Assembly: GCA_902772605.1 (NCBI GenBank)
Contig: CACYBG010000224.1
Location: 1 to 7,983 of the forward strand
Length of the DNA: 7,983 nt
Reading direction: 5' to 3'
Source: an uncultured Spirochaetaceae bacterium
Lineage (GTDB): Bacteria > Spirochaetota > Spirochaetia > Treponematales > Treponemataceae
Positions 1-5,441 of this stretch are shown piece after piece. Positions within the stretch are counted from its first letter, which is position 1. Each line of letters starts with the position of its first letter. Under the pieces are notes generated by a model. The model saw only the letters and a list, made by a program, of their open reading frames with translations, ran no database searches and was not told the origin of the DNA. The translations under genes and the position numbers were made by a program.

Positions 1-560
1 CCCTCGTTCACGGCATTTACGTTCAGTTCGTAAAAATCGGGCTTTACCAGAAGCTTTATCGCCTCAAGGATTTCTTCCTTTGAAACGAGCCCCGTTTTTG
101 AAGCTGTTCCAAGAAGAATCATGTTTACGACCTTTGGACTTCCGATTTTCATGCTGATTGAATCTGCATCGACTGAAATTATTTTCGCATCGATTCCATT
201 CAAATATGCAATCATCTTTTCGGTTTCAAAAATTTTTCCGGTCAGACTTGCCGTAGTCGGCTGTACGATTTTTTCATTGATTACAACCGTTCCGCCCTTC
301 TTCAAATATTCAATGTTCCGCACCGCTTCCGAAGCTTCAAATGCAATGATTAAATCGGCCTGTTCCTTTGGAATCAACGGTGAATGAACGTCATCTCCAA
401 TCCTAACGTGACTTGTAACGGAACCACCCCTCTGAGCCATTCCGATTGTTTCTGCAGAAAGGACTTTTTTTCCGCTTGAGACCGCAGCCTGAGAAATAAC
501 TTTTGCCGCAAGAACCGTTCCCTGTCCTCCGACTCCGCATATCAAAATATTCTTTGCCAT
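1..560 (-). CDS. iorB: Indolepyruvate:ferredoxin oxidoreductase, beta subunit (3' end cut by window edge)
   Basis: This is the small subunit that works with IorA to oxidise arylpyruvates (indolepyruvate, phenylpyruvate and similar) to aryl-CoA, CO2 and reduced ferredoxin in the cytoplasm. I translated 186 codons from the ATG at 560-558 with no stop before the window edge. The N-terminus MAKNILICGVGGQG carries the glycine-rich GVGGQG loop (residues 9-14) typical of the gamma-type domain of 2-oxoacid:ferredoxin oxidoreductases. Further family-like segments are SAETIGMAQRGGSVTSHVR (about 39-57) and a GGTVVIN strand (about 98-104). IorB proteins are usually near 190-200 residues, so only the last few codons should be missing. 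An AGGA ribosome site lies at 568-571, 7 bases before the start. It begins 49 bp after the iorA stop on the same strand, so the two are almost certainly co-transcribed. I see nothing broken in it. Confidence 0.93.
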   Translation of the reverse strand, partial: MAKNILICGVGGQGTVLAAKVISQAAVSSGKKVLSAETIGMAQRGGSVTSHVRIGDDVHSPLIPKEQADLIIAFEASEAVRNIEYLKKGGTVVINEKIVQPTTASLTGKIFETEKMIAYLNGIDAKIISVDADSISMKIGSPKVVNMILLGTASKTGLVSKEEILEAIKLLVKPDFYELNVNAVNE

Positions 561-609
561 TCGTTTTTCCTGTCGATAAAATCTGTAAGTGTAATAATCT
601 TCCTATAAA

Positions 610-2466
610 TCAACCGATTGCCTTTGTCGGACAAACGCCTTCACAAAGTCCGCAGCCCGTACAAAGCGCCCTGTCGATTTCAACAGTCTTTTTGCCTTTT
701 GAATTTGCATTTGAACTCAAGCTCAATGAAGGACATCCGAGTTCATTTATGCATTTTCTGCACCCGATGCATTTTTCTGCGTCCACTGATTTTGCCGACG
801 GAAATTTATATCCAAGTTTTGAAGCGATTGAAATGCATGGAGATTTAAAGATTACCGCACTTACTCCATTTGAATCGGATGCGGTCTTTACGGCTTCAAC
901 CGCTTTTTCCTGATCGAACGGATCCACCTCAATGATGGGCGAAACTCCGATTGCAGAAAGAATTTTCGGTATGCTGATTTTTTCAACGACTTCACCCATC
1001 ATCGTAACTCCGGTTCCGGGATGCGGTTGATGTCCTGTCATTGCAGTCGTTGAATTATCCAGAATGCAAATCGTCTGACGGCTTTGGTTGTAAACGGCAT
1101 TTACGACTCCGGTTATTCCGCTTGCAAAAAATGTTGAATCGCCGATGAAACTGAAGCACCTTCTGTCCGGTTCATTATGATAAAATCCCTGAGCCATGGT
1201 AATGTCTGCACCCATGCAAAGGCAGGTGTCCGTCATGTCCAAGGGCTTTGCATTTCCAAGCGTGTAGCATCCGATGTCGCCGCAGTAAGCAGTCTTCATG
1301 CCCTTCATCGCCTGTTTGACCGCATAAAATGCACCGCGGTGTGGACATCCGGCACAAAGGACTGGTGGCCTTACGGGAAGCTCCGGTTTTTCAGCAGAAA
1401 CTTTTTTTCCCTCGATTCCAAAATGATTTCTCAAGATTCCTTCGACTATTTCAACTGAAAGTTCTCCGGCTTCAGGTACGTTTCCATCTAGTTTTCCGCT
1501 GATTTTGCATCGGATGTTTTTCCGTCCGCACAGATAAATCAGGTTCTGCTCGATTACAGGATCCAATTCTTCAAACACCAGGGCTTCAGCATGATTTTGA
1601 ATCGCCTTTTCTGCAAGTGGAAACGGAAATGGATATGGAGTTCCGATTTTCAGGACGTTCGCATCAGAAATCCTCCTGTCATCCGGAAATTCCTTTTTCA
1701 AAATTTCCAATGCTTCCGTCAAATAGCAGTAGGAAATTCCTCCGGCTACAAAAACGGTTTCCGAAGTTTTTTCATTTCCATCAAGTCGGTTCCATTTTGA
1801 TTTTGAAAATTCATCCGGCAGAATCTTTTCGTTGCGTTCAAAAATCCGCTTGTGATTTAAAAATGATGAACGCGGAAAAATCACCCAACGCTGAGAATCC
1901 TTCTCAAAAATTCCGGGCTTCCTGCATGATTCCAATTCCGGAAATTCCATGCTTTCATATGCATGATCGACTCTGGTGGTCGGACGCAAAAGCACCGGGG
2001 TTTTATATCGTTCGGAAATTTCAAATGCTTCCTGAATCATTTCAAAAGCTTCCGTTGGAGTTGACGGGTCCAGACACGGTATCTTTGAAAACTGAGCAAA
2101 GTTCCTGGTATCCTGTTCCGTCTGACTTGAAATGGGACCGGGGTCGTCGGCAGAGACAATCACCATGCCGCCCTTAACTCCGACATAGCTCAGGCACATG
2201 ACTGGATCGCTCGCAACGTTCAGTCCAACCTGTTTCATCGTAACCAAAGTCCTGCTTCCGGCATAACTTGCTCCGGCGGCAACTTCTACGGCGGCCTTTT
2301 CATTCACAGACCATTCAACATAAGTTCCCGTCTGTTTTTTATATTTGGATACGAATTCGATTATCTCGCTGGATGGTGTTCCCGGATATCCGGCAACAAG
2401 ATTTACACCGGCTTTCAACGCACCGAGCGCAATCGCCTGATTTCCCATAATCATCTGTCTTGCCAT
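610..2466 (-). CDS. iorA: Indolepyruvate:ferredoxin oxidoreductase, alpha subunit
   Basis: This is the catalytic subunit of the thiamine-diphosphate enzyme that converts arylpyruvates plus CoA to aryl-CoA, delivering electrons to ferredoxin; it acts in aromatic amino acid fermentation. The product is 618 residues, full length for the family. The N-terminal pyrimidine-binding domain has AGYPGTPSSEI (25-35) and NEKAA (55-59), whose Glu56 is the likely cofactor-activating residue. The C-terminal half has CAGCPHRG (371-378), GDIGCYTLG (396-404) and a thiamine-diphosphate/Mg motif GDS (442-444) to Asn471. A ferredoxin-like tail holds two cluster motifs: Cys566/569/572/578-Pro, with the wider last spacing typical of IorA, and Cys602/605/608/612-Pro. 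The start at 2466 has GAAGAG at 2475-2480, 8 bases upstream; Met5 is a possible alternative. It heads an operon with iorB and is divergent from the Rrf2-type regulator. Confidence 0.96.
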   Translation of the reverse strand: MARQMIMGNQAIALGALKAGVNLVAGYPGTPSSEIIEFVSKYKKQTGTYVEWSVNEKAAVEVAAGASYAGSRTLVTMKQVGLNVASDPVMCLSYVGVKGGMVIVSADDPGPISSQTEQDTRNFAQFSKIPCLDPSTPTEAFEMIQEAFEISERYKTPVLLRPTTRVDHAYESMEFPELESCRKPGIFEKDSQRWVIFPRSSFLNHKRIFERNEKILPDEFSKSKWNRLDGNEKTSETVFVAGGISYCYLTEALEILKKEFPDDRRISDANVLKIGTPYPFPFPLAEKAIQNHAEALVFEELDPVIEQNLIYLCGRKNIRCKISGKLDGNVPEAGELSVEIVEGILRNHFGIEGKKVSAEKPELPVRPPVLCAGCPHRGAFYAVKQAMKGMKTAYCGDIGCYTLGNAKPLDMTDTCLCMGADITMAQGFYHNEPDRRCFSFIGDSTFFASGITGVVNAVYNQSRQTICILDNSTTAMTGHQPHPGTGVTMMGEVVEKISIPKILSAIGVSPIIEVDPFDQEKAVEAVKTASDSNGVSAVIFKSPCISIASKLGYKFPSAKSVDAEKCIGCRKCINELGCPSLSLSSNANSKGKKTVEIDRALCTGCGLCEGVCPTKAIG

Positions 2467-2556
2467 AACATTTTCTCTTCAAAATCGATTTTCACGGGCA
2501 TTCAATGGATTCGGTCTCATCAACTGTCCGAAAACCGGTACGAATTCTGCCCATGG

Positions 2557-2586
2557 ATTTTACATTAGTAACTTCTAAAAAGTCAT
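2557..2586 (-). promoter_or_regulatory. Candidate promoter for iorAB
   Basis: On the minus strand, ATGACT (2586-2581, 4 of 6 to the -35 consensus) is followed after 18 bp by TAAAAT (2562-2557, 5 of 6 to the -10 consensus). It would start transcription near 2550 and give a leader of about 84 bases before the iorA ATG. It is the best sigma-70-like match I found in this gap, but the -35 is weak and the region is AT-rich, so a chance match is possible. Confidence 0.3.
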
Positions 2587-2618
2587 TGGAAATGAACTTT
2601 CAGATAGGCTCCATTGTA

Positions 2619-2645
2619 ATACTTTTAATCAATATAAAAAAGTAT
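2619..2645. promoter_or_regulatory. Inverted repeat between iorA and the Rrf2 gene, candidate operator
   Basis: ATACTTTT (2619-2626) and AAAAGTAT (2638-2645) are perfect 8-bp inverted arms around an 11-base centre, 27 bp overall. The site lies between two divergent genes, about 60 bp upstream of the Rrf2 gene's predicted -35 and about 33 bp upstream of the candidate iorA -35. The overall length and the ATAC...GTAT ends are broadly like sites of Rrf2-family regulators, which bind as dimers to interrupted AT-rich palindromes. Assignment to the neighbouring Rrf2 protein is inference. A terminator role is unlikely because no transcript should end here. Confidence 0.4.
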
Positions 2646-2704
2646 CTTCTGCCATAAAGTGTAAGGCAAGTTCAACCCCGATTCTTAAATGACCCTTAGA
2701 GTGG

Positions 2705-2740
2705 TTATCATTATTTGATTTTTGTGATATGATTTAATCA
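2705..2740 (+). promoter_or_regulatory. Promoter of the Rrf2-type regulator, predicting a leaderless mRNA
   Basis: TTATCA (2705-2710, 4 of 6) is separated by exactly 17 bp from TATGAT (2728-2733, 5 of 6). A start 7 bases beyond the -10 falls on 2740, the A of the regulator's ATG. No Shine-Dalgarno sequence lies upstream of that ATG. The 11-bp palindrome TGATT-T-AATCA (2730-2740) overlaps the -10 and the start, which suits an autorepressor site. The promoter call is moderately supported; the operator is speculative. Confidence 0.5.
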
Positions 2741-3168
2741 TGTTAGTTTCAACACGTGGAAGATATGCGCTTCGTGTACTGATTGATTTAGCGCAACAGC
2801 CAAGCAACTCATGGACTCCATTGAAAGAAATTGCGGTCCGACAGAACATTTCTCAAAAATATATAGAAGCAATAATGACTTTGCTTTCAAAAAGCGGCAT
2901 GGTCGATGCTGTACATGGAAAAGGCGGCGGATACAAGCTGAATCGAAATCCAAAGGATTATAAAGTCGGAGAGGTCTTGACGCTGACGGAAGGAACTCTT
3001 TCTCCGGTTGCATGTCTGGTTGAAGGAGCAAGTCCATGTCCAAAGGCTCCTACATGCAAAACGCTTCCGATGTGGACAAAACTGCACGACCTGGTAACCG
3101 GTTATTTGAATTCCGTAACGCTTGCAGATTTAATCGACGACCAATCATTGATTGAAGACCAGCAGTAA
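2740..3168 (+). CDS. Rrf2-family transcriptional regulator with three-cysteine cluster motif
   Basis: This is a DNA-binding regulator of 142 residues, a normal length for the IscR/CymR/NsrR group. The start MLVSTRGRYALRVLIDLA matches the usual beginning of the family and fixes the ATG at 2740. The winged helix-turn-helix covers about residues 1-75: the recognition helix is near ISQKYIEAIMTLL (37-49) and the wing is HGKGGGYKLNR (59-69). Cys92, Cys100 and Cys106 form C-x7-C-x5-C, the position where cluster-binding members carry a [2Fe-2S] centre. Escherichia coli IscR has C-x5-C-x5-C plus His107; by alignment the matching residue here is Leu109. An iron-sulfur or redox sensor is likely, but a CymR-like cysteine regulator is also possible, so I assign no symbol. 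It stands alone, divergent from iorAB, with no clear terminator after it. Confidence 0.9.
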   Translation: MLVSTRGRYALRVLIDLAQQPSNSWTPLKEIAVRQNISQKYIEAIMTLLSKSGMVDAVHGKGGGYKLNRNPKDYKVGEVLTLTEGTLSPVACLVEGASPCPKAPTCKTLPMWTKLHDLVTGYLNSVTLADLIDDQSLIEDQQ

Positions 3169-3201
3169 ACGGATTCGTCCGACAGATTTCGGTTTCGACT
3201 C

Positions 3202-3228
3202 AAAAATACGGATTGAACGTCAATCACG
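3202..3228 (-). terminator. Likely intrinsic terminator of the six-helix membrane protein gene
   Basis: Read on the minus strand, GATTGA (3225-3220) and TCAATC (3216-3211) form a perfect 6-bp stem with a 3-base loop. Two further C-G pairs extend it across a single bulged base. TATTTTT follows directly (3208-3202). It lies 13-39 bases past the stop codon of the gene. The stem is short and the U tract is interrupted, so efficiency is uncertain. Confidence 0.45.
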
Positions 3229-3240
3229 GCTGCACATCAT

Positions 3241-3909
3241 CTATTTTTTCGATTCCTTTGCCACGGACCGCTTTCGAAAAAGTTTCAGCAGAAATGCAAT
3301 CAGGAATACCATTGCAAAAAAAACAGCCATCACTACCGGTACGAACTGATATCTTCCGCCGAACGTGAATCCATAATAATCATTCCACAGCTTTACGATA
3401 CAGACCATAATCACGTAAACGACCGCGTAAATCGCAGGCGGAATCAATGACAAAAAGCAGTCCTTTATGGAAAACCGCCTATCGCCGCAGAAGGATATCA
3501 ATGAAACGGTACTTAGGATGGGAGACAGCAAATGCATGACGATGTTGGTTCCGTTGAAAAATGCAAATGCAGCAGGAAAACCTTTGGTAATCCAGGCTCT
3601 CGGAGCAAGGAAAAAAAGCACCGTCAAAAAGCTCAGGTCGATGTTTACGGTCGCAATAAATTTAAGACGATAAGCCCATTCCGGGATTTTGAGGTCCGGA
3701 TTTTCAAGCTTCCTTACCAATTTTGCAGTCCAGAACGCAGCGGCAAATGCCATCAGGATGGTAGAATCAATGGTAAAATATCTGAATGACTTGAGCTTCA
3801 ACGTATAGGTTTCCGAATTTCCGAAGAGACAGAACAATATGGCCGTAAAAGTCAGGATTGTATTCAGGAGATTCAGGATTATTGCAATTATTATTTTTTT
3901 CCTACTCAT
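3241..3909 (-). CDS. Uncharacterised six-helix inner-membrane protein (Pr6Pr/FAR-17a-like)
   Basis: This polytopic membrane protein has 222 residues and no known function. I place the start at the ATG at 3909-3907 because GAGGAG (3922-3917) lies 7 bases upstream. An upstream in-frame ATG at 3972 has no ribosome site and adds 21 residues of unlikely character. Hydrophobic segments lie at about residues 6-29, 45-66, 82-103, 121-141, 151-173 and 188-210. The tail is basic (LKLFRKRSVAKESKK) and probably cytoplasmic. The conserved-looking motifs FRYFTIDS (42-49) and NIVMHLLSP (122-130, with an in-membrane His126) resemble the six-helix Pr6Pr/FAR-17a-like proteins found in many Firmicutes and spirochaetes; that match is from memory of the pattern. 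It is monocistronic and convergent with the Rrf2 gene. No catalytic activity can be assigned. Confidence 0.8.
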   Translation of the reverse strand: MSRKKIIIAIILNLLNTILTFTAILFCLFGNSETYTLKLKSFRYFTIDSTILMAFAAAFWTAKLVRKLENPDLKIPEWAYRLKFIATVNIDLSFLTVLFFLAPRAWITKGFPAAFAFFNGTNIVMHLLSPILSTVSLISFCGDRRFSIKDCFLSLIPPAIYAVVYVIMVCIVKLWNDYYGFTFGGRYQFVPVVMAVFFAMVFLIAFLLKLFRKRSVAKESKK

Positions 3910-4032
3910 AGACGCTCTCCTCGACAAACTCATAAACTGACAAAACCGATTGGAAAAGACAGTTTGCCACATCTAACCAGATGAAATCTTCCGATGTCCC
4001 GCCAAATACAGGAATCCACATCCTACAAAACT

Positions 4033-4061
4033 ATTATATCAGAAAAATCACGATTTGAAAA
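4033..4061 (-). promoter_or_regulatory. Promoter of the six-helix membrane protein gene
   Basis: On the minus strand TTTTCA (4061-4056, 4 of 6) is followed after 17 bp by a perfect TATAAT (4038-4033), preceded by TGA as in TG-type -10 elements. Transcription would start near 4026, giving a leader of about 115 bases before the chosen ATG at 3909. That leader has no convincing structure that I can see. Confidence 0.6.
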
Positions 4062-4116
4062 CCGACAATTACCAAGAGTCCGCACGAACCGAAAAAGACG
4101 GTCCGGTTATAGCTAA

Positions 4117-4137
4117 AATCTATATGCGGCATAGATT
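4117..4137. repeat. Inverted repeat upstream of the serine acetyltransferase promoter
   Basis: AATCTAT (4117-4123) and ATAGATT (4131-4137) are perfect 7-bp arms around the 7-base centre atgcggc. The right arm overlaps the candidate -35 TTGAAA (4136-4141). Outer bases TAAAAT (4114-4119) and ATTTTA (4141-4146) are also complementary. It could be a protein-binding site or, if transcription starts further upstream, an RNA hairpin. Confidence 0.4.
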
Positions 4138-4164
4138 GAAATTTTATCGATAAAAGAATAGACT
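4136..4164 (+). promoter_or_regulatory. Candidate promoter of the serine acetyltransferase-acylphosphatase pair, with a palindrome in its spacer
   Basis: TTGAAA (4136-4141, 5 of 6) and TAGACT (4159-4164, 4 of 6) are spaced by 17 bp, predicting a start near 4171 and a leader of about 73 bases. The spacer contains TTTTATCGATAAAA (4142-4155), a perfect 14-bp palindrome, the classic place for a repressor site. An alternative is the perfect -35 TTGACA at 4182-4187, but its -10 (GATTTT, 4205-4210) is poor. Confidence 0.4.
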
Positions 4165-4194
4165 GTAAAGCCGGATGTGCGTTGACAGAGTCTA
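4159..4194 (+). repeat. Inverted repeat in the serine acetyltransferase leader
   Basis: TAGACT (4159-4164) pairs with AGTCTA (4189-4194). An alternative register pairs TAGACTGT with ACAG plus TCTA, leaving two bulged bases. The loop is about 18-24 bases. It spans the -10 and the predicted start, so it may be either an operator or the base of a leader stem-loop. There is no U tract, so it is not an obvious attenuator. Confidence 0.3.
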
Positions 4195-4243
4195 AAGTCA
4201 ATCGGATTTTCACAAAGCGTCATTTTATTTGAGAGGGCCCCCT

Positions 4244-5140
4244 ATGGACAATGAAGTAAACATCATCATCAACCAGATGGCTGAAAATTTAAGCCTGAAT
4301 TATACCGAGCAGAAGCTTTTCGATGTCAGTCTGGATGAACGTCTTCCGCACAAATCTTCAATACTGTTCATACTTGAGGAACTTCAGAAAATAACTTTCC
4401 CGGGTTTTTTCGGAAATGAAAACATGGCCTACTCAACCAAGCAGGCATTTGCCGGACATGAACTTTCCCTCCTTTATGATAAGCTCTATCATGAGATAAA
4501 GGCGGCCCTTAAATACACATACAAAACCAAGGAATATGAAATCCTCAGAAAGGAAGCCAAGGAACTGACACTTTCGTTCATAAAGAAAATTCCGGACGTT
4601 CAGTCAATGCTTTTAAAGGATGTCGATGCAGAATTTGACGGCGACCCGGCAGCAAAGAGCAAGCAGGAAGTCATTTTCTCATATCCGGGACTGTATGCAA
4701 TTTTCGTCTACAGATATGCACACATACTTTATGAACTTGAAGTTCCGTTCATTCCAAGAATCATGACCGAACATGCACACAACCTTACGGGAATCGACAT
4801 AAATCCGGGAGCAAAAATCGGAGAATATTTCTTCATCGACCATGGAACAGGAATCGTAATCGGAGAAACCACGACAATCGGAAAACACGTAAAGCTCTAT
4901 CAGGGAGTTACGCTCGGAGCTCTTTCAACAAGCAAGGGACAAGGACTTTCCGGAGTAAAGCGTCATCCGACAATCGAAGACAACGTTGTGATTTATGCAA
5001 ACACGACGGTTCTTGGAGGAGAGACTGTCATCGGTGAAAATTCCGTGGTGGCAGGAAATACATTCGTCACATATTCAATTCCTGCAAATACGAAGGTCGC
5101 ATCAAATCAGCCCGAGTTGACTCTTAAACTCAGGAAATAA
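4244..5140 (+). CDS. epsC: Serine O-acetyltransferase, EpsC-type (long CysE homologue)
   Basis: This enzyme transfers acetyl from acetyl-CoA to L-serine, giving O-acetylserine, the first committed step of cysteine synthesis in the cytoplasm. The ATG at 4244 is preferred over an in-frame TTG at 4229 because GAGAGGG (4231-4237) lies 6 bases upstream; this gives 298 residues, normal for the EpsC type. Residues 1-140 are the helical N-terminal domain, ending in DGDPAA with Asp134. Residues about 180-290 are a left-handed beta-helix of hexapeptide repeats. By alignment with CysE, Asp185 and His200 are the catalytic pair, Asp199 contacts serine, and Arg240-His241 (KRHP) is also present. The usual DIHPGA reads DINPGA here (Asn187). 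The chain ends in LTLKLRK, not the terminal Ile with which CysE docks into cysteine synthase. It is followed after 6 bp by the acylphosphatase gene. Confidence 0.94.
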   Translation: MDNEVNIIINQMAENLSLNYTEQKLFDVSLDERLPHKSSILFILEELQKITFPGFFGNENMAYSTKQAFAGHELSLLYDKLYHEIKAALKYTYKTKEYEILRKEAKELTLSFIKKIPDVQSMLLKDVDAEFDGDPAAKSKQEVIFSYPGLYAIFVYRYAHILYELEVPFIPRIMTEHAHNLTGIDINPGAKIGEYFFIDHGTGIVIGETTTIGKHVKLYQGVTLGALSTSKGQGLSGVKRHPTIEDNVVIYANTTVLGGETVIGENSVVAGNTFVTYSIPANTKVASNQPELTLKLRK

Positions 5141-5146
5141 CCGGAC

Positions 5147-5422
5147 GTGGAAAACAAAATTCGACTTCAGATGAGGTTTTATGGAAGGGTTCAGGGAGTT
5201 GGATTTCGCTGGACCGCACAAAACCTTGCATCTCTGCTCGGACTGACAGGATGGGTTTTGAACGATTGGGACGGAAGCGTATTGATGGAAGTCCAGGGGC
5301 AAAAAAGTCAGATTGATTCCATGATACAGCGATTGGATTCCGACATGTTCATCGAAATCGAAAGGATTGAAAAAAAAGAACTCCCACCGATTGATTCCGA
5401 ATGGGAGTTTAGGGTCCATTAG
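5147..5422 (+). CDS. acyP: Acylphosphatase
   Basis: This small cytoplasmic enzyme hydrolyses acyl phosphates such as acetyl phosphate or carbamoyl phosphate. The 91-residue length is exactly typical. The signature GRVQGVGFR (13-21) includes catalytic Arg21, and GWVLNDWDGSV (35-45) includes catalytic Asn39; the chain ends in EFRVH, close to the usual C-terminal strand. The start is a GTG at 5147. An ATG at 5171 would remove the first beta strand, so GTG is preferred. A weak AGGA at 5132-5135 lies 11 bases upstream. The start is only 6 bp after the serine acetyltransferase stop, which suggests translational coupling. The 3' end of the reading frame also encodes, on the opposite strand, the terminator of the convergent GNAT gene. 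A metabolic link to the acetyltransferase is not established. Confidence 0.94.
   Translation: MENKIRLQMRFYGRVQGVGFRWTAQNLASLLGLTGWVLNDWDGSVLMEVQGQKSQIDSMIQRLDSDMFIEIERIEKKELPPIDSEWEFRVH
5370..5409 (-). terminator. Intrinsic terminator of the GNAT gene, inside the acylphosphatase coding region
   Basis: Read on the minus strand, AACTCCCA (5409-5402) pairs perfectly with TGGGAGTT (5386-5379) around a 15-base loop; one C (5378) and then eight T (5377-5370) follow. This is a textbook rho-independent terminator. It starts 33 bases past the GNAT stop and lies wholly within the last 18 codons of the acylphosphatase frame. On the plus strand no T tract follows the stem, so it should act in one direction only. 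Confidence 0.85.
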
Positions 5423-5441
5423 TAAACGGCCGGATTGGACA

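Noticed and set aside
1617..2177. Plus-strand open frame of 186 codons opposite iorA
   Set aside because: It is a shadow of the iorA coding strand; composition is erratic and there is no start signal or domain.
2729..2737. Minimal ATG-ATT-TAA frame just upstream of the Rrf2 start
   Set aside because: It would lie upstream of the predicted transcript start and is most simply explained as part of the -10 element.
3170..3181. CGGA-TTCG-TCCG mini-hairpin just after the Rrf2 stop
   Set aside because: The stem has only four pairs and no T tract follows, so it does not qualify as a terminator.
3910..3972. 21-residue N-terminal extension of the six-helix membrane protein
   Set aside because: The ATG at 3972 lacks a ribosome site, whereas the ATG at 3909 has GAGGAG at ideal spacing and begins the expected Lys-rich segment before helix 1.
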